Numbered from the stretch's first letter, positions 1 through 9,090 are shown. The stretch: 18,976 nucleotides of DNA from an uncultured Thalassolituus sp. (GCA_913054055.1 CAJXIT010000019.1:1-18976); one strand, 5' to 3'. Notes: generated from the sequence alone by a model not told the origin. Numbers and translations: made by a program.

Positions 1-82
1 TTAAGTCCATTAAAAGGCTGTTTTAAGTGTAGACCGAAATCGAGCAAATCGTGGCTTTAATGGGTTAATGATGAGCAGGCAT

Positions 83-112
83 AAAAAAGCCGAATGCAAA
101 CATTCGGCTTTT
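83..112 (-). terminator. Rho-independent terminator of the NTF2-like gene
   Basis: An 8-bp perfect stem (GCCGAATG at 89-96 with CATTCGGC at 101-108, loop CAAA) is flanked by an A run on the left and a T run on the right. It can therefore work in both directions. It lies 24 bases beyond the stop codon of the minus-strand gene at 136-639, which it most likely terminates. Confidence 0.85.
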
Positions 113-135
113 ATATTTGAAGCTTAGGAATAGTG

Positions 136-639
136 TTATTGGTATTGGTCGTGCTTTTTAATGAATGACATAAGATTCCCCATGGCCATGGTGCTGACTT
201 TCTTTTGTAAAAAACCACTCCAGCCTAATAGCAAACCAGGTAGCCCAAGTGCCTGACGACTCCATGACCAAAAATTAAAGCGGTCAATGTGCTTAATGAT
301 TTTTCCATCTTTAAACTCAAACTCAGCATCCACAATGTTGTGAACAAAACGACCGGTTTGACTGAAGCTGTATGTGGGTTCCCAGTGGGCGGTTACTTTT
401 CCATTTTGTATGCTCACAGAATAGGTGAGGGCCATATCTGTGCCTCGCTCGCACAGCATATGCCACATGGCGCCAGGCTGTTTGCCAGTGAGTTCAAATG
501 CCTCGTCACGAAAGTACGCCTCAGGGTGATAACAAGCGGCCATGGCTGAGTAGTCTTTGGTTTGAAATGCGGCATAAAAGGATTCAATCAATGCCTTATT
601 CGTTTCTAGCTCGGTTTCTAAGGGGGTGGACATGGTCAT
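136..639 (-). CDS. NTF2/SnoaL-like family protein
   Basis: The 167-residue protein has no signal peptide, so it should be cytoplasmic. The first 125 residues fit the NTF2/SnoaL-like cone fold: an N-terminal helix with FYAAFQTKDYSAMAACYHP, then alternating strands ending in DGKIIKHIDRFNFW. The C-terminal extension (SWSRQALGLPGLLLGW) is typical of a subgroup of bacterial NTF2-like proteins. Members are small-molecule binders or enzymes of very varied function, so no reaction can be assigned. Two ATGs (637-639 and 631-633) compete as start; neither has a strong ribosome site. The gene is divergent from an AraC/DJ-1 regulator and followed by a strong terminator, so it is probably a single-gene unit, possibly controlled by that regulator. 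Confidence 0.85.
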   Translation of the reverse strand: MTMSTPLETELETNKALIESFYAAFQTKDYSAMAACYHPEAYFRDEAFELTGKQPGAMWHMLCERGTDMALTYSVSIQNGKVTAHWEPTYSFSQTGRFVHNIVDAEFEFKDGKIIKHIDRFNFWSWSRQALGLPGLLLGWSGFLQKKVSTMAMGNLMSFIKKHDQYQ

Positions 640-677
640 AGTGAAAGCTCGTTTATGGAATCATTGAAATACTGATA

Positions 678-712
678 CCAGTCTAGGTGGTTAAAAATTT
701 GTTCACCACTGG
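678..712. promoter_or_regulatory. Imperfect dyad, candidate operator
   Basis: CCAGT-CTA-GGTG at 678-689 is mirrored by CACC-ACTGG at 704-712, separated by an AT-rich spacer. There is a 3-base bulge on the left arm. It sits between two divergent genes, one of which encodes a DNA-binding regulator, so an operator is reasonable. The sequence shows only the symmetry; binding is inferred. Confidence 0.35.
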
Positions 713-782
713 CATATATGACAACATAGGTGTGTTTTTATGCCATTATATTTGTGTAACGTCCGTTTTGAGTTCATTCATT

Positions 783-1748
783 ATGAAATGCCACATTCTT
801 GCCCTTGATCACTGCCCTTTATCATCGGTTACCGGTCCCATGGAAATATTGTCTTTGGCCAATAGTTTGGTGCCAAAGAAGCATGGGTTTGATATTCGAA
901 TACTGTCCGAACATCGCTCAGGGCTCACCGCCATGGGTGGCCTTAATCTTCAAACTCATGGTGCATTAGACGATACCAATGACTACAAAGAGGTAGCCGA
1001 TTTGGTCATTGTAGGTGCCATCGGCCATCCTGCGCGTCGCAAACAGCCAACTTCAGTCACCACGTTAAATTGGCTGAATTATCAATATGAACACGGGGCA
1101 CAGGTGGTAAGCATTTGCACAGGGGCATTTGTTTTGGCTGAATCAGGGCTGTTGGATGGGCAACCGGCCACCACCCATTGGGCCTGCCAAAGTTTGTTTA
1201 AACAACGCTTTCCAAAAGTACAGCTAAATGCCGATGCCATGATCACTCAAGGGGATCGGTTAGCCTGTTCTGGTGGGGCCAGTGCGTTTCAAGACATGAG
1301 TATTTTTTTAATTCGCCAATACCTAGGTGCAAGCATCGCCAGGCAATGTGCAAAATCGGTACTGGTGGATTTAGATCGTCACAGTCAATTGCAATACAGT
1401 GACTCAAACGTAAAAGCCAAACACAGCGATGCCTTAATTCAACAGGTGCAAAATTGGCTTTCAGACCATGCGCAAAGTCAGTTCACTCTTGCAGACCTAG
1501 CGGCAAAAGTGAATTTAAGTGAGCGCCAATTTAAACGCCGCTTTACGCAAGCATGTGGTCAATCCCCTTTAGCTTATATTCAAGCCGTGAGAATGGACAT
1601 GGCCAAACAATTATTAGAATCCAGTATGCAAAAAATTGAATCCATCAGTTTGCAGTCTGGCTATGAAGACGTTCGGTTTTTTAGGCGTTTGTTTAAACGC
1701 AGTACCGGACTTTCTCCCAGTGAGTATCGTAGTAAATTCTCCTATTGA
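783..1748 (+). CDS. GlxA-type transcriptional regulator (DJ-1/PfpI + AraC HTH)
   Basis: The 321-residue protein has two domains. Residues 1-185 match the DJ-1/PfpI (GATase1-like) fold, with the nucleophile-elbow cysteine at C112 in SICTGAF followed by LAESGLLDG and TTHWA. Residues about 215-318 form an AraC-family DNA-binding domain with two helix-turn-helices (FTLADLAAKVNLSERQFKRR, then the GYEDVRFFRRLFKRSTGLSP signature). This is the architecture of GlxA-like regulators. The effector is not predictable; the Cys domain usually acts as a ligand sensor rather than an enzyme in this group. The frame is open to a GTG at 687, but the DJ-1 domain begins at the ATG at 783, so I use that. It is divergent from the NTF2-like gene, its likeliest target. 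Confidence 0.88.
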   Translation: MKCHILALDHCPLSSVTGPMEILSLANSLVPKKHGFDIRILSEHRSGLTAMGGLNLQTHGALDDTNDYKEVADLVIVGAIGHPARRKQPTSVTTLNWLNYQYEHGAQVVSICTGAFVLAESGLLDGQPATTHWACQSLFKQRFPKVQLNADAMITQGDRLACSGGASAFQDMSIFLIRQYLGASIARQCAKSVLVDLDRHSQLQYSDSNVKAKHSDALIQQVQNWLSDHAQSQFTLADLAAKVNLSERQFKRRFTQACGQSPLAYIQAVRMDMAKQLLESSMQKIESISLQSGYEDVRFFRRLFKRSTGLSPSEYRSKFSY

Positions 1749-2001
1749 GAGTTTATCTGTTTAAAAATTAAAACAACCGTCTGATTTTCTTATTCCAAAT
1801 AAAGCATAATTATGTACTTTATATGAATCATTGATTTTTGCATTTGTGTAAAAATAAGCAGCCCCTCTTCATATCCTTGCTTAGCATGTTGATTTTTATA
1901 ATTAGCATAAAACGGTCTATGCAATTAACCCTATAAACCACGTTGAATTCATTTTTCGAACTATCTTTTTTAAGGTACTTAACAAAAGGTGTAAAAGGAA
2001 A

Positions 2002-4485
2002 ATGAAAAAACTCATTCTGGCCGGCATCATTGGGGCTGTGTCTATTTCATCAGGTTGTTCTGATAGCGATTCGGTGTCATCAGATGTGTCGCTCACTGGT
2101 GATGCTGCTTTACCTGAACAAATGTCTTTAGTTACCGCGCAAGATGATGAAGCGCGATCAAGTTTAATGGGTATTGGCCCAGTGTTATCGTCAAGGGCCG
2201 TTCATGATACCTCTACACTGGATTCAACCAGTGATTATGCCACTAGTGCGCAAAATACGTATGTGCACCTTGAAGCCGTCCGGCCCACCAGTTTTATAGA
2301 TAGTCTGCTGTGTTTCACCAATCAGTCCCGCCCATTATTGATGAATGGAGAGGGGAACTATGTTAGCTGGAATGATGCAGGTCGCTGCTTTGAAGAAAAA
2401 GGCGGTGAAGGGGACAGCCAGGGGGACAATAACCAAACCACATCTTATGTGACGTTTGTAGCAAACAGCTCGCAAGCCTCGGCCAGTGCGCCGTTAATTT
2501 TTAATGCTTGGATCGAAGACTATGCCGGTCAAAGTGGTGAAGGCCAAGGGCCAAATGCAATCAAAATTCTTGGTGAGGTGACAAAAACCCCAACCGATGA
2601 CAATCCGTTTGGCGCGTTCACATTAACCTATGGTTTATTACCTGACATTGCAAATGGTGAAGATGCAAACACCGGGTTTGGTGAAGTGAATTCTTCTGAA
2701 ACCTCTGACGGTGGTGCAAGCTTTACGCTTTATCAAAAAGATGTGAATGAATATAACAACCAAGCCATTACATGTACCACATCCGCATCTGTGGATTATA
2801 ACGAAGCCACAGAAACTGGCGTTGCCAGAACCGGTAGCGAATGTACGCTAGAAAACTCCAGCACCGTTATTCCAGAAGCCAGTAATACGTATGCGCTTGC
2901 TGTGAACAGTGATTTTGTACATATGGCACAGGCTTCAACCTATGCCGCTATTGAAGCGGGCACTTATGGTAGTGAAGTGTGTTTAGCCAGAGACTCATAC
3001 AACAATGTTGTTTGGAGTTATTCATTATTTAATAAATCAGACGGCAGTGAAGTAGAGCTTAATTCAGGCCTTCAACTGAAGGTTGATGGCGATGGTGACG
3101 GATCGGGTTCTGATAGTAACGGCTTTGAAAGCTGGGGCCACATTGGCTACTGGGGTTCATGGCGTGAAGACGGCCAAGCGTTTGCCGATGGTGAAACCGT
3201 ACAAGAAGCCACATACGACGATACAACCGGTGATAGCTTTACTGTGAAAGTGTCCCCTGGGCGTTTAACAAAAAATACCGTCAGTTCAGTTAATTTAAGT
3301 GATCTTGATGGTGTCGGTTTCAGTACTTGGGTGTATGAAGGCGACCTTTTCTTATTTAACACCAAGCCAGATTTAGACGGTGACACAGGCACAGATGCCT
3401 TTTTTGATGTGATGGTAGAAGCCAACAGCAATAACGATGGTTTTGAAGTTGTGGGCATCAGATCGTTCGATCAAAATGGTGAAACAATCACTGAAGTGAA
3501 CCCAGCTGTTGCATTAGATCTTAATACAAATGTGTCTTTAAATATGTGGTCTCGTCAACTAGGTGGTGACGTAAGATATATTTCGGGTTCAACTGCGGTA
3601 AGAATGTTTGAGCGCAGTTTTGTGAATGGCGGCGAAACCGGAACCGGTGAATTATTTGCATCAGGTGCGTCACAAACCCTGAAGTGTTTTGATCGTTGTT
3701 TAGATGTGAACATAGCCGCTACCGATGTTGATGGCAGTGCTCAACAAGATGACGTTTTCAGAAGCAATGATGCAGAAACCGATCAAGATTATACGTTTGC
3801 ACAGTCTGACTTAACACTGAAAATTGGTGCTGATTCAGTGGTATTTGCCAACGCAGTAACAAAAGATGATCTGCAAGCCTCAAGTTATTGGCAGTGGGGT
3901 TTGAGTAGTGGGCCTATGGTTACATCAACAGTGGCAACTGCTGGAAGCATTACCAGTGCACAAACTTTATATGCGGCTATTGAGGCTGGTACAGTGACAG
4001 AGTTTTATGTATGGGAAACCGGCCTAGAACATTGGCAGCAACAAATTAGACTACTAGACGGTAGTGATAATGTGGTTGCTTTTGATAAACCAATTACCAT
4101 GAAATACACCCATGCCACGGCCAATGACCGCAATGCACCAGCATCCGGTGACGTTGCTCAAAACGACGCAGTATTCTTATTAGAATACGGTGGTAAAGGT
4201 CAACTATGGGGCTTACCATTTGTTCAAAATGGGGATAGATGGAACCCAGTTATTAGTCTGAAAGACGGCACTATTTTAGGCAGCTCAGATCAATACATTG
4301 TGAAAGCTCGTGATGTTGAGCAAACAATGAATGCAGCCCCTGCGGGCAGTTGTGATGACTTACCGCTGAGTGCACCAAGTCAATCAGTACCTTCAGCCAT
4401 AACAGGCGGAGTATTTGATATTGGTGACATACCAACGTTAACAGATGAGACCCCATCATTAATCGATGGTGAGCCAGTTGAATAG
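2002..4485 (+). CDS. Large acidic lipoprotein with internal duplication, function unknown
   Basis: The 827-residue protein starts with a lipoprotein signal: MKK, a hydrophobic stretch, then the lipobox SSGC with C19. A Ser/Asp residue follows the Cys, so it is probably exported to the outer membrane. The mature chain is rich in Asp, Ser, Thr and Gly, as in secreted beta-rich proteins of marine bacteria. Acidic Asp/Gly runs near residues 362-372 (VDGDGDGSGSD) and 456-462 could bind calcium. A short motif YAAIEAG occurs at 314-320 and 657-663, each time followed by a Trp-containing strand and a DGS turn, suggesting two copies of one domain. I recognise no family. AAGGTG at 1986-1991 (10 bases before the ATG) and AAGG at 1995-1998 are candidate ribosome sites. 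The gene stands alone and has its own terminator. Confidence 0.85.
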   Translation: MKKLILAGIIGAVSISSGCSDSDSVSSDVSLTGDAALPEQMSLVTAQDDEARSSLMGIGPVLSSRAVHDTSTLDSTSDYATSAQNTYVHLEAVRPTSFIDSLLCFTNQSRPLLMNGEGNYVSWNDAGRCFEEKGGEGDSQGDNNQTTSYVTFVANSSQASASAPLIFNAWIEDYAGQSGEGQGPNAIKILGEVTKTPTDDNPFGAFTLTYGLLPDIANGEDANTGFGEVNSSETSDGGASFTLYQKDVNEYNNQAITCTTSASVDYNEATETGVARTGSECTLENSSTVIPEASNTYALAVNSDFVHMAQASTYAAIEAGTYGSEVCLARDSYNNVVWSYSLFNKSDGSEVELNSGLQLKVDGDGDGSGSDSNGFESWGHIGYWGSWREDGQAFADGETVQEATYDDTTGDSFTVKVSPGRLTKNTVSSVNLSDLDGVGFSTWVYEGDLFLFNTKPDLDGDTGTDAFFDVMVEANSNNDGFEVVGIRSFDQNGETITEVNPAVALDLNTNVSLNMWSRQLGGDVRYISGSTAVRMFERSFVNGGETGTGELFASGASQTLKCFDRCLDVNIAATDVDGSAQQDDVFRSNDAETDQDYTFAQSDLTLKIGADSVVFANAVTKDDLQASSYWQWGLSSGPMVTSTVATAGSITSAQTLYAAIEAGTVTEFYVWETGLEHWQQQIRLLDGSDNVVAFDKPITMKYTHATANDRNAPASGDVAQNDAVFLLEYGGKGQLWGLPFVQNGDRWNPVISLKDGTILGSSDQYIVKARDVEQTMNAAPAGSCDDLPLSAPSQSVPSAITGGVFDIGDIPTLTDETPSLIDGEPVE

Positions 4486-4507
4486 TATTTAATTAGCTCA
4501 GTGATAT

Positions 4508-4537
4508 TAAAAGCCCTGTTTAACAGGGCTTTTTTTT
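4508..4537 (+). terminator. Rho-independent terminator of the 827-residue lipoprotein gene
   Basis: AGCCCTG (4512-4518) pairs with CAGGGCT (4524-4530), and flanking A/T pairs lengthen the stem. A run of seven T follows at 4531-4537. It begins about 20 bases after the stop codon of the lipoprotein gene. Confidence 0.9.
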
Positions 4538-4622
4538 GTGCTTATATTAGGAAGCGTATTGTTTAAACAAAGGATTAGATGCTTGTAGTGTATGGTTAGT
4601 TACCATTCACAATAACCAAACC

Positions 4623-4651
4623 TTGGTTAACCCAATTGTGCAGGTTACAAT
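4623..4651 (+). promoter_or_regulatory. Probable sigma70 promoter for the paralogue operon
   Basis: TTGGTT (4623-4628) and TACAAT (4646-4651) are separated by exactly 17 bases. The -10 matches consensus at 5 of 6 positions and the -35 at 3 of 6. Transcription would start near 4658, between the upstream terminator and the first gene of the two-gene envelope operon. Confidence 0.5.
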
Positions 4652-4738
4652 GCCCGTTCAATTAGAATAATAGATGCATCGGATGCTGATTTTTAATCAT
4701 ATTTTACTGTCTAACCATTCCACTACTTATCATTATTT

Positions 4739-6166
4739 GTGTTTTTATGGAGCCTCTCTCCTCATAACGCTTTATCCAGTGAAAAGAAAACCCTATCGGA
4801 AACTATCCCAAGTACGGTTGCTAATATCAATGGGCAAAAAACCTTATATAAAGAAGGTTGGTTTATTATCAGCTCTACCGAAAAAGCGTTTACCTATGCT
4901 AAAGAGCATTCTGTGGATAAATCATATGAAGCAATTAACCGATTACTGGATTCTCTCGGTGATCGCACTGATCACTATCAAATGGATCTTCAGCAAGATA
5001 TTCAAGCATCTACAAAAACTGTAAAAGACTTTTACCAGTCGGGAACAAACCAAACCGCAAGAATTTTTAAGCAAACCCATTCAATGGGTAAAACCCAGTT
5101 AGAGTTTTCAGCGGATGCTGCCAGTAAAGCATGGAATAGATTTTCAAATGGTTATATATATTTGGGAGCACGTACGGCTGAAAGCCGCGCTAGTTTGGCC
5201 AGCTTACCTGGAAGTTATGCGAAAGGCATCAGTGATGATTTTTCTGAGCTGGTTGCCAGTATCAAAGCCTTTAACAATAAAAGCAGTTTGGATATTAAGA
5301 AAAATTGGGTGAATGCATTTTCAGATGCACAGTCGGAGTTTCAACAAGCTTATGTTGATTCCGGAGAAAAATCTAATTCGGCAAGTGGCTTGTGGACCTT
5401 ACTAGGGGGTTATGCATCAAGCTTGTGGGAGGGACTATTTAAACCGACGGTCAAAACCACGTGGGACTTATCTGTGGCGACTGTTGTGATTGCAGGTGAG
5501 GCGATATTTTTACCGGTAGCTTCCACATATATTCTGACTAAAAATACAATTCAATCCACAGGAATGGCCATTTACTATGTGGGAAAGACGGGCATCGAAG
5601 TCATCTCCCCTACAATAGAAGGCGGTTTCTTAGCCAGTATGTCGTTGTTATCGGCGGGAACGGTTCCGGTTACTTATGTTGCGGGTTCCAGTGTTGGAGT
5701 GATTAACCAAGTAGCTACTACCCTAGGCGCACCTGTTGCAGGCGTCACACATGCGGCTGTGTCGACGACGGTGGATACTGTAAAATATGGAACATTAGTG
5801 ACCTACGATGCTGTAACCGCCACAACAAAAGTGTTTATTAATCAAGTTCAAAGTGGTGTTGTGCTTGGATATAACGCATTAACAGCCATTCCTAGCCAAT
5901 TACTTTTAACCAGCCTTAACTCCGCTTATTTTATTGTGATGGATGGTCCTAAATTAGCAATCGCCTCTATACAAGGCAGGGTCAGTTTGTCATCAAATAG
6001 CGGTGAAGAATTTAGCGAGTTCGATTCTGGGAATTTACCAGTGGGAACCGTAATTGATTTAAAAACACTGCAACAATCATCGAATGCAAACATTCAAATA
6101 ATTACTGAAGATACAGACGTGATTAATAATGTATTGGATCAGCTTTCAAAGGATTTGAAAAAATGA
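4739..6166 (+). CDS. Envelope protein of unknown family, paralogue 1
   Basis: The open frame from GTG 4739 gives 475 residues. Residues 20-215 are polar and look helical. After a Trp-rich junction (WEGLFKP at 230-236) comes a long region rich in Val, Thr, Ala and Gly (about 240-400) with possible membrane-associating segments. The tail contains FIVMDGPKLAIASIQ and GTVIDLKTLQQ. The same landmarks, in the same order, occur in the next gene, so the two are tandem paralogues. The start is uncertain: the GTG has no ribosome site, and the frame stays open back to the stop at 4712 with a hydrophobic, signal-like stretch but no ATG. ATGs at 4674 and 4683, nearer the predicted transcription start, are in another frame. 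A frameshift near 4715-4790 is possible. I do not recognise the family. Confidence 0.75.
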   Translation: MFLWSLSPHNALSSEKKTLSETIPSTVANINGQKTLYKEGWFIISSTEKAFTYAKEHSVDKSYEAINRLLDSLGDRTDHYQMDLQQDIQASTKTVKDFYQSGTNQTARIFKQTHSMGKTQLEFSADAASKAWNRFSNGYIYLGARTAESRASLASLPGSYAKGISDDFSELVASIKAFNNKSSLDIKKNWVNAFSDAQSEFQQAYVDSGEKSNSASGLWTLLGGYASSLWEGLFKPTVKTTWDLSVATVVIAGEAIFLPVASTYILTKNTIQSTGMAIYYVGKTGIEVISPTIEGGFLASMSLLSAGTVPVTYVAGSSVGVINQVATTLGAPVAGVTHAAVSTTVDTVKYGTLVTYDAVTATTKVFINQVQSGVVLGYNALTAIPSQLLLTSLNSAYFIVMDGPKLAIASIQGRVSLSSNSGEEFSEFDSGNLPVGTVIDLKTLQQSSNANIQIITEDTDVINNVLDQLSKDLKK

Positions 6167-7989
6167 AAAATTGTATCAGTGTACTATTGATGGTGTTGGT
6201 TTCTGCTTGTACACAGAATGCTAAGCAAACCGAATATGAAGCGTTTCCTAATACTAAAAAACTCTTTAAGCAAGGGCATACCGAATTGTATGAAGAGGGT
6301 GCTTTTACCATCCCTAATACCAGTATCAGTTTAATCCCAGCGGGTCCAAATGCTTATGAATTTGCTGGTGAGCTCTTAGGGATAAATGCAAGGCAGTCTT
6401 TGTTTGACTCATTGGAAAAAGCAGGGCAATCGGTTCAGGTCGTAAGTATCGGAACACAAAAAACTTATCAGTTTTCAAAATCCATTCATGAAGGCGGACA
6501 AACATTTTCTAAATTCATTACGGATCATTCTAGCCCGGGGGGCATGTTATTGATTGATCAATCATCGGAACATGCAAAAAATATTATTGGTAAGTCATGG
6601 CGATACAGTAAAGACACTGCGAATTATTTAATTGATGTTTCGGACCGTATCAGCGACGGCGCATTAGATGCAGCGAGTTCAATTAGTCAGTCTGGATCAA
6701 AAGGCAGTAAAGCCATATTTGATCAATCAATAGAGGCGGGTAAAAACATCACGGGCACCATGTTGGGTTTAAGTGGTGAAGCGTTTGAATTTGCAGGGCA
6801 AGAATTTGTTAAAGGTTATATGGCATTGCCAAAGAATTTATCTAATCGAGCGCAGGCGATGAGCGTAAAGCCCGCTTGGAGGCACTATGCGGATTCTGCC
6901 CAAAAAACCAATCGTTGGCGAGAACAGGCTTCCTCTGATATGACGTTTTTTATTAAAGATACGACCGATCACTATTTTGAAAATATTGGACGCTCTTTTG
7001 ATCGCTCAACAGAAGCACTGACAAAGAAAAATGAAACCGGCACATTAGCAGTATTGAAGTTTTTAGGGTGGGCATTACATGGCGTATTTTGGGAAGGGAT
7101 GATTAAACCCGTCACCAAGATTACGGCAGGCAGTGTCGGATATATCGCTGTTAACACAGTTGTATATCCTGTGATGTTAGTGGGCCACAGTACCGCCTCA
7201 CTTGCAGAAGTTGCGGTTAAAGTCACATGGAATACAGGTGCCATGGCATACGACTTTGTTGCTCCAACCGCCAAGGCGGCCATTGCCAGTGTGATAGGTA
7301 CGGCTGAAGCGGCAACAGGCGTGCTAGCCGGTGGAGCCGCCATCACAGCAGGTACAGTGACCAGTGGATCCACATTGATTGGTAGCCAGGTAGCTGCAGC
7401 TACCGTAGCCACAACCGGCATAATTGCGGGTGAAACTGTTAAATATGTGGGTGTGCCTTTGGCTGCATCTGGTGTGGCAGTTGGAGGCAGCGCTGTCGGT
7501 GTAACCGTTGGCGTAGGTGAAGCCGCGTTGGGTGCGACAACCTTAGCAACAGGCGAGATTGCTTCAATCGGCACTCAGGCCGTTACTACGACCACGTCTG
7601 CGGTAACGATGACAACAGGGGCATTAGCTTCAGGAGCGGTTGGACTAGGATACGGTGTTTATCAACTCGGTAAAGCCGTTGTTGTGCCTGCTGGATACAC
7701 CTTGTCATCTGGGGTAGTTTTATCCTATGGCACGGTGTCACAAATTGCGGCTCATAGTTTGCTGCTCGCTTCTGATGCCGCTTACTTAGTGTTATCTATG
7801 GAAGGAACGGATTGGGTTATTTATTCAGTTAAAGATGTATTTAATATGGGTGACAAGCTTGCCGGGGGCACGGTTCTAAATTTAGAGTCCATGCAACAGC
7901 AAGGGGAAGTCTTTAAGCGCATCCCTGTATCACAAGAAAACATGGACGCAGTGATCGAAAGCATTCCAAAGCACATTAAAACCATCTAA
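6163..7989 (+). CDS. Lipoprotein of unknown family, paralogue 2, with Ala/Gly/Thr/Val-rich insertion
   Basis: The 608-residue protein has a lipoprotein signal ending in VSAC (C16). Residues 20-290 are polar and helix-like. WEGMIKP at 310-316 matches WEGLFKP of the upstream protein, and SGVVL (516-520), AYLVLSMEGTDWVIYSVKD and GTVLNLESMQQ match its C-terminal part. Between these landmarks, residues about 380-500 are almost entirely Ala, Gly, Thr, Val and Ser, giving a glycine-zipper-like low-complexity segment that is much longer than in paralogue 1. ATG 6163 overlaps the preceding TGA in an ATGA, with AAAGGA at 6148-6153, so the pair should be translationally coupled. The lipid anchor places it at a membrane. 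A pore, adhesin or structural role is possible but not shown. Confidence 0.85.
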   Translation: MKNCISVLLMVLVSACTQNAKQTEYEAFPNTKKLFKQGHTELYEEGAFTIPNTSISLIPAGPNAYEFAGELLGINARQSLFDSLEKAGQSVQVVSIGTQKTYQFSKSIHEGGQTFSKFITDHSSPGGMLLIDQSSEHAKNIIGKSWRYSKDTANYLIDVSDRISDGALDAASSISQSGSKGSKAIFDQSIEAGKNITGTMLGLSGEAFEFAGQEFVKGYMALPKNLSNRAQAMSVKPAWRHYADSAQKTNRWREQASSDMTFFIKDTTDHYFENIGRSFDRSTEALTKKNETGTLAVLKFLGWALHGVFWEGMIKPVTKITAGSVGYIAVNTVVYPVMLVGHSTASLAEVAVKVTWNTGAMAYDFVAPTAKAAIASVIGTAEAATGVLAGGAAITAGTVTSGSTLIGSQVAAATVATTGIIAGETVKYVGVPLAASGVAVGGSAVGVTVGVGEAALGATTLATGEIASIGTQAVTTTTSAVTMTTGALASGAVGLGYGVYQLGKAVVVPAGYTLSSGVVLSYGTVSQIAAHSLLLASDAAYLVLSMEGTDWVIYSVKDVFNMGDKLAGGTVLNLESMQQQGEVFKRIPVSQENMDAVIESIPKHIKTI

Positions 7990-8055
7990 GTTTTTTGCGT
8001 TTTGAATGCAATGATTCAATGTACCTTTATTACCCATGTTGATTCTTTAAATACA

Positions 8056-9090
8056 TTACTTAGATGAAACCAAATTCAAAACTTGAAAATAATTAGGCGG
8101 ATTAGGCACCACGCCTTTATCTTTTAGTAAGTGATGTAATTTAGGTAATAACCAAAAAGACACTGTGGGCATGGCATGGTGTTCAATATGGTAGTTCACA
8201 TTAAATGGCGCCACTAATGCTCGGGCAATCCAACCGGCTTTGGTTGAACGGGTGTTTTTTAACATATTGGGTGTTTGCTGTGTCATGGCGTGTTCAGCAA
8301 TAGACCGAATACGAATGAATAATTGATAAGGGCTTAAGTAGGCAATGACCCAAGCTAAAAATAATTCAGCATGGCCTAAACCATAAGTCATTAGGAACAG
8401 GCCAGCGTTAACCAAAATCGTTGGCCAAGCATTTTTAAAAAAATTGTAAATATAGTGTCCTAAATGTTGACCATTATTAGGCAAGCGCTGGATATTATTG
8501 GCAACGGTCCATTTATAAAACCCAGCATTCATTAGGCTTAATCCAAACAACGCTTTTAACCCTGTGATGCCCAGAATGTCTCGGGAAAATTTTCGCAGCA
8601 GTGAAAGGCGAGTGGTTGGAAAGTCGGATACTAGGGAATAATCAATGTCGTTTAATGTACCCGTTTCTCTGTGGTGAATCATATGATGTTTACGGTACTT
8701 TCCCACTTCAACAAATATCGGGCGGCCACATAACCAGTCGGCTAATTGATCATTTAACCAAGGGGTTTTAAATAAGGCCCTGTGACTGGCTTCATGCATT
8801 AAAATGGACAAGCCTAATTGGCGCCCAGCGATGATAATAATAGAAAGGGTTGTGACCAGAACGTTAGCCACCATAGGCAACGTTTGAGCCCAAACAATTG
8901 CGGCCATGGCCAATGCAATGGTGCCCCAGCACGATAAAACAGCCCACCAGCCCCTTAGATCGGAACGTATAGACAGTTGTTTTAGGGTTTGCTCACCAAA
9001 CAATGTCAGTAATGTATGACGAGAATCCTCTCTAGAGAAACCTTGGTGAATGCGCTCATCTGTTTGCATTGCATTAAGGGTCATGGGCAT
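8056..9090 (-). CDS. Membrane fatty acid desaturase family protein
   Basis: The 344-residue protein carries the three histidine clusters of membrane di-iron desaturases: HEASH at 99-103, HHMIHH at 135-140 and HIEHH at 301-305. An extra conserved His lies in IRSIAEHAM (H267). Hydrophobic segments near 50-67, 73-98 and 223-253 fit membrane spans that put the His boxes on the cytoplasmic face. The family inserts double bonds into (or hydroxylates) acyl chains of lipids using O2 and an electron donor. Substrate and position of the bond cannot be told. The clusters look most like the DesA/sphingolipid-type fatty acid desaturase superfamily. Start ATG 9088-9090; a second ATG follows at codon 3. It is convergent with the paralogue operon. 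Confidence 0.9.
   Translation of the reverse strand: MPMTLNAMQTDERIHQGFSREDSRHTLLTLFGEQTLKQLSIRSDLRGWWAVLSCWGTIALAMAAIVWAQTLPMVANVLVTTLSIIIIAGRQLGLSILMHEASHRALFKTPWLNDQLADWLCGRPIFVEVGKYRKHHMIHHRETGTLNDIDYSLVSDFPTTRLSLLRKFSRDILGITGLKALFGLSLMNAGFYKWTVANNIQRLPNNGQHLGHYIYNFFKNAWPTILVNAGLFLMTYGLGHAELFLAWVIAYLSPYQLFIRIRSIAEHAMTQQTPNMLKNTRSTKAGWIARALVAPFNVNYHIEHHAMPTVSFWLLPKLHHLLKDKGVVPNPPNYFQVLNLVSSK

Noticed and set aside
4674..5024. 116-codon ORF overlapping the first paralogue as a separate gene
   Set aside because: Beyond the first 40 codons it is basic, low-quality sequence opposite a frame that aligns with the second paralogue. Its start is kept only as part of the frameshift question.
6972..7574. 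200-codon minus-strand ORF rich in Ala, Pro, Thr and Val
   Set aside because: It lies fully within the second paralogue, opposite its low-complexity segment, where open antisense frames arise from the biased codons. No start signal or family motif.
8002..8019. TTGAAT/ATTCAA hairpin between convergent genes as a terminator
   Set aside because: AT-rich 6-bp stem with no T run on either side.
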